Source: JBHHYN01 sp046757565 (GTDB taxonomy: Bacteria > Pseudomonadota > Gammaproteobacteria > Eutrophobiales > Eutrophobiaceae). Taken from it: a stretch of DNA of 15,174 nucleotides. The notes under the pieces were generated by a model. The model saw only the letters and a list, made by a program, of their open reading frames with translations. It had not been told where the DNA came from and searched no databases. The position numbers and the translations under genes were made by a program. The stretch covers positions 1-15,174 of the forward strand of contig JBHHYN010000068.1 of the NCBI GenBank assembly GCA_046757565.1. Direction: 5' to 3'. Positions within the stretch are counted from its first letter, which is position 1. The number at the start of each line of letters is the position of its first letter. Of this stretch, positions 1 through 8,015 are shown piece after piece.

Positions 1-214
1 GAATGACGGGCTACTGTTTATATATCAACCCACAGATTCTGCTGAAGACCCATTTAGTTAACTGGATTCCCGTTTTCACGGGAATGACGGGCTACTGTTT
101 ATATATCAACCCACAGATTCTGCTGAAGACCCATTTAGTTAACTGGATTCCCGTTTTCACGGGAATGACGGGCTACTGTTTATATATCAACCCACAGATT
201 CTGCTGAAGACCCA
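1..214. repeat. 81-bp tandem repeat with dRS3-like palindrome
   Basis: The unit beginning GAATGACGGGCTACTG repeats exactly at 1, 82 and 163, giving a period of 81 bp. The third copy stops matching after position 214, and the first copy is probably cut by the window edge. Complete copies of the palindrome ATTCCC-GTTTTCAC-GGGAAT lie at 66-85 and 147-166. Each folds as an 8-bp perfect stem (ATTCCCGT/ACGGGAAT) with a TTTC loop. The 6+8+6 layout fits the dRS3 consensus described in Neisseria and similar intergenic repeats in other proteobacteria. Because 81 is a multiple of three, the array stays open in one frame, but the 27-residue periodic translation is not a credible protein. The array lies directly downstream of the minus-strand Hpt gene and could act as an RNA hairpin at its 3' end. 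Confidence 0.93.
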
Positions 215-219
215 AATAT

Positions 220-561
220 TCAGGGCGTTCCATCCAGTATTTTTCTTACCTGTTCGAATTCATGTCTGATGGCGCCAAGTAATACGTGCTGAAAAGTCAC
301 ATCCTTATCTGCCATTGCCTGCTCCATCTTCAAGGCGGCCTCCTGCAGGCCGGCAACGCCAATAGTCCCTGATGTACCTTTTATCGTATGCGCAATACGT
401 TGCACAACGGCAACATCCTTGCGCGAGATGGCCTCCTCCATGGCAAGGATCTGATTGTGCGTATCGTCTATAAATACCTCGATTATCTCCCGCCACAGCG
501 CTTCATCACCCTCAAGCTGATCAAGTAAAACAGAGCAATCGATAATATTCTTGTTGTGCAT
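220..561 (-). CDS. Free-standing Hpt (histidine phosphotransfer) domain protein
   Basis: Predicted cytoplasmic phosphorelay carrier of 113 aa, essentially one Hpt four-helix bundle. The phospho-acceptor His is H58 in the motif AHTIKGTSGTIG, the classic HxxKG(T/S) signature. The N-terminal part (LLDQLEGDEALWREIIEVF) matches the usual Hpt opening. There is no signal peptide or membrane segment. I chose the ATG at 561 because GGAG sits 9 bases upstream of it. An ATG at 576 and a TTG at 579 are in frame but lack a convincing Shine-Dalgarno sequence. The gene is divergent from the porin/binding-protein/hybrid-kinase operon, whose kinase ends in two receiver domains and has no Hpt. By family logic this protein would accept phosphate from a receiver and donate it to a response regulator not in this window. 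That pairing is inference from proximity. Confidence 0.9.
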   Translation of the reverse strand: MHNKNIIDCSVLLDQLEGDEALWREIIEVFIDDTHNQILAMEEAISRKDVAVVQRIAHTIKGTSGTIGVAGLQEAALKMEQAMADKDVTFQHVLLGAIRHEFEQVRKILDGTP

Positions 562-959
562 ATCCGGATTCTCCATCAACCAGCGGCTTCATCCCGGTCA
601 ACCCGGCCAGCGCCGTTCACAAGGATAGCCCCGCTCCTCCTATCGGCCCGGGGTTAATGAACTTTAACGCGTGCCGCGGGATGTACAGACTGATCGCCGG
701 GCCGGGGAAACATCCCGATTGATCATGGCATGGAATGTGCCTTTGTCATAGTTGCCGGTGATAAGTCAAAGATCTGACGCGACTCCAGATGAAAAGAATA
801 ATGTAACCAACAGATAGATAAGGGAATAGCTATAGTTATGACTTTATCTATTTTGTAGTGAGTCCCTTAGCTTTCACTATTTAGCGTTAGTTTTCTACGT
901 CTTCCATCTCCGGCTTTCTTTACCGTCTTCAAGGCATTGTTGAACGTACAGAAGAGCGC
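562..959. other. Divergent intergenic region (398 bp) between Hpt gene and porin operon
   Basis: No convincing gene was seen on either strand. The half nearer the Hpt gene (about 580-720) is GC-rich with repeated GGCCCGGGG-like runs. The half nearer the porin is AT-rich and contains the overlapping inverted repeats listed separately. The region must carry both divergent promoters, but I could not assign a -35/-10 pair with confidence. Confidence 0.6.
814..869 (+). promoter_or_regulatory. Two overlapping, mutually exclusive inverted repeats upstream of porin operon
   Basis: ATAGATAA (814-821) is a perfect reverse complement of TTATCTAT (844-851). TAAGGGA (819-825) is a perfect reverse complement of TCCCTTA (863-869). 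The left arms share TAA at 819-821, so the two hairpins cannot form together. This is the layout of a conformational switch or of two nested operators. The pair lies about 90-145 bp before the porin start. A regulatory role is inference, since arms of 7-8 bp can arise by chance in AT-rich DNA. Confidence 0.4.
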
Positions 960-2354
960 ATGACATCAAAATTTCAAACGAGTGCTTCCCGGCGCAGAGG
1001 CAGCCCTGCCCACGCAGCCAGGCGTCACCTGTCCCGCTCGCTCACGGTAACGCTCATGATCACCATCCTGTCAACACTCAGTATCTCACCGGCCCTTGCC
1101 CGCAACGACTCGGAACGGATACGCGTGCTCGAAGAGAAACTGGAACGGGCCATGCAGGCCGTCGAATCCCTGCAGCAACAGGTTACCGCCCTGGAACAAA
1201 GGGTGATTGCCGGTCAAACACAAACCGTAGACCTGCCGCAACAGTATCAGCAGGCGCCGGCGGTTTCGCCTGATGCCGACGCACAGATCCAGGAGTTCGA
1301 GGCACGCCTCGAAGAGACGGAGCAATTGATCTCGGAGATCGATGGCCGCGTGGGCAACCGGGCGGTCACCCGGGCCTTCGATGCAAAGACGCTGAATATC
1401 GGCGGGTTTCTGGACCTGGGGACCACGCACGCACAGGGCGCGGATGGATCCGCCACGAGCTTCAACCGGCAGGTGTTTGAACTCCTGCTGAGTGCCAATC
1501 TTTATGGGGACTGGGACCTGTTCCTGGCGCAAGCCTTTGCCCGTAAAAGTGCAGCGGATTTCTCGGACAGGCGTAACCCGGACTTTGCCGATATAAACAG
1601 TATTTCCACGGACACTGTATTGGCCTGGGCCAATTACCGTCACAACGACTGGCTCAACCTCCAGGCCGGCCGCTTCATTACCCCCCACGGGATCGTCAAC
1701 ATCGAACACTTCCCTGCTCTGTTGCTGGACCCGGAACAACCGCAATTCCTGCGCCCCTTCAACGGCCAGACCCTCTTTCCCAATTTCATGGATGGCCTTC
1801 AAGTACACGGGACCCGGTTCTTCGGGGAGACGGGCCAAAGCAGTCTGAACTACCACATCTATACCGGGAACTTTGCCGGCAACGCCGGCCACTTCAACTA
1901 TGGCGGCCGCCTGGCTTACACGGCCGGGTCATCGGGCCTTACCCTGGGTGCGAACCTGGCCGGCGGGGAGCGCACTGATCAGGTCAACTCGGATTATCGC
2001 TTATACGGCGCGGATCTGCGCTATGACAAGGGTCCGCTGTTGTGGAAAAACGAGGTGTTTGTTACCGATGAAGACAGGGGTGGTGATCGCTTTGCGTTCT
2101 ATACCCAGCCTGCCTGGCGTATGAGTGATCGCTGGACGCTCTTCTACCGGTTTGACTACCTCGATGCCGGGGCCGATCCGGCGAACCTGATCGAAGTGGG
2201 CCGCTCGACCGAGAATGTGTTGGGACTCTCCTTCCGCCCCAATTCCAACGTGCATTTACGCAGTATCTGGAGCTATAAATCTTTCGATTCGACAAATCTC
2301 CTCTCCTCGGATGACGCCTGGCTGTGGGAACTCTCTGCAACCATGAGTTTTTGA
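960..2354 (+). CDS. Outer-membrane porin-like protein with N-terminal coiled coil
   Basis: This is a 464-aa predicted outer-membrane beta-barrel. An unusually long, Arg-rich n-region is followed by a hydrophobic core and the site SPALA|RN, suggesting signal-peptidase cleavage after A47. Residues about 50-130 form heptad-rich coiled coils (RVLEEKLERAMQAVESLQQQ and a second stretch around 108-127), as in trimeric porins that carry a periplasmic coiled coil. The remainder alternates aromatic and polar strands (for example LNLQAGRFITPHG). The protein ends WELSATMSF, with the C-terminal Phe typical of BAM substrates. The start has only a weak purine-rich GAAGAG upstream, and no better start retains the signal peptide. 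It is the first gene of a probable three-gene operon. The next gene starts 12 bases after its stop, and GAGG overlaps the TGA. Substrate specificity cannot be read. Confidence 0.85.
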   Translation: MTSKFQTSASRRRGSPAHAARRHLSRSLTVTLMITILSTLSISPALARNDSERIRVLEEKLERAMQAVESLQQQVTALEQRVIAGQTQTVDLPQQYQQAPAVSPDADAQIQEFEARLEETEQLISEIDGRVGNRAVTRAFDAKTLNIGGFLDLGTTHAQGADGSATSFNRQVFELLLSANLYGDWDLFLAQAFARKSAADFSDRRNPDFADINSISTDTVLAWANYRHNDWLNLQAGRFITPHGIVNIEHFPALLLDPEQPQFLRPFNGQTLFPNFMDGLQVHGTRFFGETGQSSLNYHIYTGNFAGNAGHFNYGGRLAYTAGSSGLTLGANLAGGERTDQVNSDYRLYGADLRYDKGPLLWKNEVFVTDEDRGGDRFAFYTQPAWRMSDRWTLFYRFDYLDAGADPANLIEVGRSTENVLGLSFRPNSNVHLRSIWSYKSFDSTNLLSSDDAWLWELSATMSF

Positions 2355-2365
2355 GGCAAGGGATC

Positions 2366-2842
2366 GTGTCCAGACAGCTTGTCAGCCTGACGCTTTCAGC
2401 CGCCTTGGCACTGATAACCGGGCTGTTTACGAGCGCCATCGCTGAAAGCATTCCCGTATTTTTCGTCGTCGTCAATGCCAATAACCCGTTTTCGGCCGAA
2501 CAAGCCGTCATGCGGGCACAGATCAAGCGGCTTTATCTAAAACAACAGCACGCCTGGCCGAATGAAGACAAGGGGATACCGTTTGATCGGCCTGCTGACA
2601 ATAGCGCACACACCGCCTTCACCAGGGAGATACTCAGCATGACGGAAGTCGAATTGACGTCACATTGGTTGCGCATGAAACAGACCAGCGGGGAGACGCC
2701 GCCTGAGACGGTGTCTTCCGTACGCAGTCTGTTACGGCAAATCGCACGTAACGAGGGTGCTTTCAGTGTTATACATGATGGTGAGGCCCGTAAGATGCCT
2801 GCCAAAGTGCGCGTGTTATTCAGGTTTTCGTTCGATGAGTAG
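2366..2842 (+). CDS. Small secreted PstS/phosphate-binding-like periplasmic protein
   Basis: Predicted 158-aa exported protein. I chose the GTG at 2366 because GAGG (2353-2356), overlapping the porin stop, is 9 bases upstream. The resulting N-terminus, MSRQLVSLTLSAALAL ending SAIA|ES, is a normal signal peptide with cleavage after about A26. The mature part has the pattern of short PBP-like proteins annotated as phosphate ABC substrate-binding proteins: an early NANNPFS segment, IKRLYLKQQHAWPNEDKGIP (the usual IF.GK...WP.G..I.P block), then HWLRMKQTSGETPPETV (the W...TG..PP block) and a final GAFSVI (normally GAIGYV). At about 132 mature residues it is half of a full PstS, and no ABC permease or ATPase is nearby. 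Its place between a porin and a sensor kinase suggests ligand capture for sensing rather than transport, which is inference. Confidence 0.78.
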   Translation: MSRQLVSLTLSAALALITGLFTSAIAESIPVFFVVVNANNPFSAEQAVMRAQIKRLYLKQQHAWPNEDKGIPFDRPADNSAHTAFTREILSMTEVELTSHWLRMKQTSGETPPETVSSVRSLLRQIARNEGAFSVIHDGEARKMPAKVRVLFRFSFDE

Positions 2843-2941
2843 AGGCATGCCGCTTTTCATAATCAAGCCTGTGCCGGGCCAGGTTAAACGTTTTTGTGCG
2901 TGCATAGCATACCGGATGCCACACTCACAAGCGCAGAGGTG

Positions 2942-5914
2942 ATGAAAGTGTTCACGGTTCGTAACAGTCTGCTCGCAATCACCGGCCTGGGAACCGCGCT
3001 CATCCTCTGGTTGATGACCAGCGTCTGGTACGATGCCTACCTGCAGTGGACCGATGCGGCAGCTATCCGGCAAAACACCAGGATTGAAGATGATCTGCTC
3101 AACACCGCGCATCACTGGGCGGGCGAACGGGGCCTGGTCCAGGCAGCGTTGAATGCACCGGGGGCGGCGGCGGCGCCAACCCGTCAAGCCATTCTGAACC
3201 GTCGCCAGGAAGGCGATAAATGGATAGTTCGCGCCATCGGCGATTTGCAACAGAATTTTGCCGATAAAGAATTACTCAGGCACCCTGCCGGCACAATCGA
3301 TTATCAAGGGATTATCGCCATGGTCCGGAAACAGCAGATCATCCTTGAATCCTTGCGGGAAAAGGTGGACAGACAGCTGGGAAAAACGCGTAAGGAGCGG
3401 GACAAGCGCCTCCTCAAGACCTGGTTCCCCGCCATAACTAAAGTCATCATAACCACACAACGCCTGGGTATTTCTGCCCGTTACACCGCCCATAGAGCGA
3501 TGCGCCATATCGAGGCGCTGCAGGAGCTGAAACACGCTGTCTGGGTGATGAGTGAATACGCGGCCAGGGAACAGTCGATCATCGCCGGGACCATAGCCGC
3601 CGACGATCCGCTCATTCTTGACGATATCGAGAAACTCTCCTCCTTTCGCGGACACCTGGAGTCGGCCTGGATCATGGTACAGAGATACCTGGGGGAAAAG
3701 GCGGCAGAAGCGAGTGTAGTGGATGCTATCACCCGGGTGCAGGATCACTACTTCGATCGCTTCGAAAAAATCCGTTCACCGATTATTGAAGCCGGCATGG
3801 AGGGTGCGGCCTATCCCATGACGCTCAACGCCTGGATGGAGCAGTCGGACCAGGCCATTGCGCCCATTCTTGACCTCGGCAGGACCGCCTCTGAGATCTC
3901 GCGCCGAATTACCGGTGACGTGAAGGCCCAGGGCGCCAGACGGCTCATTATTGATTCCCTGGTGCTGGTAATCACACTGGCGTTGGCGGCTGTGGCAGTG
4001 TGGGTCGTTGTGGTTCGAATTGTCCGGCCCCTGGATGGTGTCACCCATGCCATGACCGCGCTGGCGGGGGGTGACCGGACGCTGGACGTACCCAGTACAG
4101 AGCGGCGTGATGAAATTGGAACGATGATTCGGGCAATCCAGACGTTCAAGGAGCGCGCCGAGCAGAGAGCAAAGGAGATCTCGGTGGCCAACGAGGAATT
4201 GAAACAGCTGAATGAAAATCTGGAAGAACGCGTGGCGCAACGAACGGCGGAACTGGCAAAAGCCCTGGACGCCGCCCGGGCGGCCAATCAGGCAAAGAGC
4301 TCCTTTCTGGCCAACATGAGCCATGAAATACGCACCCCGATGAATGGCGTGCTGGGGATGACGCAGATCCTCCTGGACACCCAACTCAACAGCGAACAAC
4401 GTGATTACGCGGAAACTATTCGCACATCAGGCAACGCCCTGCTGGGCATTATTAATGACATCCTCGACTTCTCCAAGATTGAAGCCGGCAAGCTGGATAT
4501 TGAACCCATCCCGTTTGACCTGCAGGTAGTCATCATGGAGATAGCGGAACTGTTACAACCGAAATGCGTGGAGAAAAATATTGAGTTGATTATAAGCTAT
4601 GCCCCCGACGCCCCGCGGCATCTCATCGCCGATCCCGGCCGCATCCGGCAGGTGCTGATGAATCTCACGGGTAACGCCATTAAATTTACGCAACAGGGCC
4701 ATGTACTGATTAATATCGAATGCCTGCAACAGGATAACAAAGAGGCGCAACTCCGCTTTGCGGTGGAGGATACCGGAATTGGCATTTCAGGCGAGGCCAG
4801 GGCAAAGCTGTTTGAGTCGTTTTACCAGGCGGATGCCTCGACGACGCGTAAATATGGCGGCACCGGCCTGGGACTCGCCATCAGCAAACAGCTGGTGGAG
4901 CTGATGGGCGGTGCGATCAACCTGGAGAGTACGCCGGGTAAAGGTTCCACATTCTGGTTCACGCTGCATCTGCCACGGGCGGATGAGCAGGATAACCGGC
5001 CGATCCCGCATGCCGATCTCAGCAGCCTGCGGGCCCTGATCGTGGATGACAATATGGTCAACCGTGAGGTGATTCGCGCCTACCTCAAAAGCTGGAACAT
5101 CCGGGTGGAATCTGCCGACCTGGGTCAGTCAGCCCTGCAGATGCTGGATGCCGCTGCCACAGTTGGCGATCCCTTTCATGTCGCCCTGCTGGACTACCAC
5201 ATGCCGGAAATGAATGGCGAACAACTGGGAACGATCATCCACGCCGATGCGACACTGCAGGATATTCAACTGGTGTTGTTAACTTCCTCTTCCAGTCGTG
5301 GTGACGGCAAACGTTTTACCCGGGCAGGCTTTGCCGCCTACCTGGTGAAGCCGGTCAATCCGAGTACACTCATGGATACCCTGGCCATACTCTGGGACAA
5401 CAGGCAACAACATAAAACAGAACCGCCTTTGGTCACGCGTCACAGCATTGCGGAAGCCCGGGCCGTTGCAGGTAAAGTTGACGCTAACACGCAGGCAAGC
5501 AGGCAACCAACGGTACTGCTGGTTGAAGACAATCTGGTGAACCAAAAAGTGGCTGTCAACCTGCTGGGAAAATGTGGATGCAGCGTAGACGTCGCATCGA
5601 ATGGCAGAGAATGTGTCGAGAAGCAGGGACAATTCTCCTATGATATCGTCTTTATGGACTGCCAGATGCCGGTCATGGATGGCTTTGAGGCAACCGCATT
5701 CATTCGCAAAAAAGAGAAAGGAAGCGGTAACCATCAAACGATTATTGCCATGACTGCGGATGCTATCGAAGGCGACCGGGAAAAGTGCCTTAATGCAGGC
5801 ATGGATGACTATCTCTCCAAGCCGGTTGACAGGGAGAAACTGAAGGAACTCATCGACAGATGGGCCGGCCCATCCGTTAGCCTGCCGCAACCTGACGCAC
5901 CCGTTCCGGGGTAA
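2942..5914 (+). CDS. Hybrid sensor histidine kinase (2 TM, HAMP-HisKA-HATPase-REC-REC)
   Basis: Inner-membrane sensor kinase of 990 aa. I chose the ATG at 2942 because MKVFTVRNSLLAITG leads straight into TM1 (about 9-30) and GAGG lies just upstream, though the spacing is short. An in-frame TTG at 2894 adds 16 unlikely residues. A roughly 300-residue, mainly helical periplasmic region precedes TM2 (about 335-362). HAMP follows (to about 415), then a coiled coil. HisKA has H461 in FLANMSHEIRTPMNGVLGM. The ATPase domain has N578 in NLTGNAIKFT, then DTGIGIS and GGTGLGLAISKQL. REC1 starts LIVDDN near 702 with phospho-acceptor D751 (LLDYHMPEMNG). REC2 starts LLVEDN near 862 with D906 (FMDCQMPVMDG). 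Both receivers keep the KP lysine. There is no Hpt domain, so an external Hpt such as the divergent one is needed for a relay. The last 38 bases overlap the convergent molybdopterin-subunit gene. Confidence 0.95.
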   Translation: MKVFTVRNSLLAITGLGTALILWLMTSVWYDAYLQWTDAAAIRQNTRIEDDLLNTAHHWAGERGLVQAALNAPGAAAAPTRQAILNRRQEGDKWIVRAIGDLQQNFADKELLRHPAGTIDYQGIIAMVRKQQIILESLREKVDRQLGKTRKERDKRLLKTWFPAITKVIITTQRLGISARYTAHRAMRHIEALQELKHAVWVMSEYAAREQSIIAGTIAADDPLILDDIEKLSSFRGHLESAWIMVQRYLGEKAAEASVVDAITRVQDHYFDRFEKIRSPIIEAGMEGAAYPMTLNAWMEQSDQAIAPILDLGRTASEISRRITGDVKAQGARRLIIDSLVLVITLALAAVAVWVVVVRIVRPLDGVTHAMTALAGGDRTLDVPSTERRDEIGTMIRAIQTFKERAEQRAKEISVANEELKQLNENLEERVAQRTAELAKALDAARAANQAKSSFLANMSHEIRTPMNGVLGMTQILLDTQLNSEQRDYAETIRTSGNALLGIINDILDFSKIEAGKLDIEPIPFDLQVVIMEIAELLQPKCVEKNIELIISYAPDAPRHLIADPGRIRQVLMNLTGNAIKFTQQGHVLINIECLQQDNKEAQLRFAVEDTGIGISGEARAKLFESFYQADASTTRKYGGTGLGLAISKQLVELMGGAINLESTPGKGSTFWFTLHLPRADEQDNRPIPHADLSSLRALIVDDNMVNREVIRAYLKSWNIRVESADLGQSALQMLDAAATVGDPFHVALLDYHMPEMNGEQLGTIIHADATLQDIQLVLLTSSSSRGDGKRFTRAGFAAYLVKPVNPSTLMDTLAILWDNRQQHKTEPPLVTRHSIAEARAVAGKVDANTQASRQPTVLLVEDNLVNQKVAVNLLGKCGCSVDVASNGRECVEKQGQFSYDIVFMDCQMPVMDGFEATAFIRKKEKGSGNHQTIIAMTADAIEGDREKCLNAGMDDYLSKPVDREKLKELIDRWAGPSVSLPQPDAPVPG

Positions 5915-8015
5915 AAGGGATGTTCCTGAGACGCAGACCAATGGCAATGTAGACCGCATTGGCGATGGCCGCGGCTGTCGGACCCTGGGCAGCTTCTCCC
6001 GCACCAAGAAACGGCTCATGCGGCTGATCGATCAACACCGTTTCCACATCAGGGACTTCCGCAAAGGTCAGAATGGGATAACGCTTCCAATCGAGGCTGG
6101 TGACCCCGTCCGGGTCGAAACAGACCTGCTCCTTCAGGGTCCAGCTGGCGGATTGCAGCAGCCCTCCTTCCAACTGGCTCCGCAGCCCATCGGCATCCAC
6201 AATCTGCCCGGCATCTGCGGCAATGACCGCCCGATCCAGCTTGATTGCACCGTAGTCGTCCACCGTGACCTCCATGACCACGGCGGCATAGGCCTTTTCA
6301 TTCTTGTAGCGGGCGAAGGCCAGCCCCCGGCCACGCCCCTCCTCCAGGGGTTGGCGCCAGCACCCGTGTTGCGCGGCCGTTTGTAATACGGCACAGGCGC
6401 GCTCATCATCAAGGTGGGCGAGACGAAATGCCAGCGGGTCTTCCCCGGCCGCTTCCGCCAATTCATCCATAAAGGATTCAATCGCAAAGACATTGGCATA
6501 GGCGCCCAACGAGCGGTTGGCGGAGACCCGCAGCGGCAGATCCGCCACCAGGTGTTTCACGATACGGCGCCTGGGAAACTGGTAGAGAGGATCGGCATTG
6601 CGGTGAATGCCGGCATGGTAGGCCATTCGCGGCTTTTTTACCTGGGCCGGTGTCGCGTTTTCAATATGCCGTGCGGCCAGCAGGTTGGAGCCACCGCCCG
6701 GACCCGAAGGACGGCCCATGTGGGTATCGCTGTAGGTGTCGTGGTTCCAGGCGGCGATCCGGCCCCGGGCATTCAGATCGGCGCTTAGATCAACCACCAT
6801 GGCCGATCCGTAAGGCTCCCAGCCATGCTCGTCCTCACGCTCCCATTTCAGCATCACCGGCCGACCCGGCAACGCCCTGGCCAGCAACGCCGCATCCAGC
6901 GCCGCATCATCGGCACCGTTATGGCCATAGCAGCCGGGTCCCGGAACATGGATGACGCCCACCGCCTCGATGGCCATCTGCAGCACTTCAGCGATGGCGG
7001 CACGCAACGGATAGACGCCCTGGCTGTGGGTCCACACCGACAATACGCCACGTTCCAGGGAGGCGATGGCCGCCGATGGACCGATGGAACCGTGCATGTG
7101 ATAGGGGCGGAAATACCGGGCGCGCAGCGTGGTAACCGTCTGCTCCCCGGAGACTTTCGCCGGCAGCTCCCCCGTCACCGCGATACCATCAACGACCTGG
7201 AAACTGTGGCGCGGGTTAACAGTCAGTTGCATGGCAAGATCCTCTGCCGGCAGTTCCAGGCCATTGTACCAGCGGGCGTGCCGGGTGAGGCTCCGCGCCG
7301 CCTTCACCGCCTGCTCCTCCCGTTCAGCGATGACCCCCAGGAAGTGGCCATCGCGTACCACCTGCAACACCCCGGAGAGGTGCCGCACCTTGTCCAGCTT
7401 TACCTCCTTCAGCCGGGCGTGATAGCCGGGCGGCCGCACTACCCGTCCGTGCACCATCCCGGGCAGGTCCATATCGTGCAGAAAGCGGGCCCTGCCGGTG
7501 ATCAACTCTTTAATATTACGCGGTTCCGCCGCCCGACCGATCAATCGATAGCGATGCGGAGATTTCGTACGCGCCTGACCGTTGACTTTCACTTTGAACG
7601 GCTGGCCACCCTGTAATTCCCAGTAACTGATACCGCTACCGCCGCCGGCCTGACAGATCCGGCCGTCATTCACATCCAGTTCACTGACCGGAATGGAGAG
7701 TGCCTGCGCGGCCTTTTGCAGGAGCAGCTGCCGCGCCTGGGCGGCCATCTGCCGGATTGCTGTTCCGCTGTGCTCCAGGGACATACTGCCGGCGGTGTAG
7801 TGTTCGTCCGGCGCAGTGCGGGTATCCGCCGCCTGCACCTCTATACGGGCAGGATCGACATCCAGTTCCTCGGCGGCAATGATGGCGAGTGCCGTGCTGA
7901 TGCGCTGGCCCAGTTCCACCTTGCCGGTGCGCACGATTACCCGCCCATCGGTACAAATGACCAACCAGTCATCCAGATCCGAATTTTTCTGCAGACTGGG
8001 AGAGAGTCCGTTCAT
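5877..8015 (-). CDS. Molybdenum hydroxylase, molybdopterin-binding large subunit (IorB/NicB-like)
   Basis: Catalytic subunit of a xanthine dehydrogenase/aldehyde oxidase-family enzyme, 712 aa. The domain order is that of isoquinoline 1-oxidoreductase/nicotinate dehydrogenase type large subunits. An N-terminal molybdopterin-binding segment (VRTGKVELGQRISTALAIIA, AGSMSLEHSG) comes first. The a/b hammerhead follows (ARFLHDMDLPGMVHGRVVRP, about 190-210). The main molybdopterin-binding part follows that, with PGPGCYGHNGADDAALDAAL and KWEREDEHGWEPYG. The catalytic Glu is E674 in FLGAGEAAQGP, where the family normally has GxGE. There is no twin-arginine signal and no cytochrome c domain, so it is probably cytoplasmic and hands electrons to the small [2Fe-2S] subunit. 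The two genes overlap by ATGA (8012-8015), indicating translational coupling. No FAD subunit or XdhC-type maturation gene is in the window. The substrate is unknown. Confidence 0.9.
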   Translation of the reverse strand: MNGLSPSLQKNSDLDDWLVICTDGRVIVRTGKVELGQRISTALAIIAAEELDVDPARIEVQAADTRTAPDEHYTAGSMSLEHSGTAIRQMAAQARQLLLQKAAQALSIPVSELDVNDGRICQAGGGSGISYWELQGGQPFKVKVNGQARTKSPHRYRLIGRAAEPRNIKELITGRARFLHDMDLPGMVHGRVVRPPGYHARLKEVKLDKVRHLSGVLQVVRDGHFLGVIAEREEQAVKAARSLTRHARWYNGLELPAEDLAMQLTVNPRHSFQVVDGIAVTGELPAKVSGEQTVTTLRARYFRPYHMHGSIGPSAAIASLERGVLSVWTHSQGVYPLRAAIAEVLQMAIEAVGVIHVPGPGCYGHNGADDAALDAALLARALPGRPVMLKWEREDEHGWEPYGSAMVVDLSADLNARGRIAAWNHDTYSDTHMGRPSGPGGGSNLLAARHIENATPAQVKKPRMAYHAGIHRNADPLYQFPRRRIVKHLVADLPLRVSANRSLGAYANVFAIESFMDELAEAAGEDPLAFRLAHLDDERACAVLQTAAQHGCWRQPLEEGRGRGLAFARYKNEKAYAAVVMEVTVDDYGAIKLDRAVIAADAGQIVDADGLRSQLEGGLLQSASWTLKEQVCFDPDGVTSLDWKRYPILTFAEVPDVETVLIDQPHEPFLGAGEAAQGPTAAAIANAVYIAIGLRLRNIPFTPERVRQVAAG

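Noticed and set aside
1..214. CRISPR array
   Set aside because: The whole 81-bp unit repeats without variable spacers, so it is a tandem repeat.
3..269. 88-codon open frame through the tandem repeat
   Set aside because: It is open only because the 81-bp period is a multiple of three. The translation is purely periodic and has no start signals.
882..905. Third copy of the diverged repeat (GCGTTAGTTTTC)
   Set aside because: Only the short GTTAGTT block is shared; the flanks do not align.
1086..1892. 268-codon minus-strand frame
   Set aside because: Antisense shadow of the porin gene, whose signal peptide, coiled coil and terminal Phe are convincing.
6825..7616. 263-codon plus-strand frame
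   Set aside because: Antisense to the molybdopterin subunit. Its His/Arg/Pro-rich composition is typical of GC-rich shadow frames.
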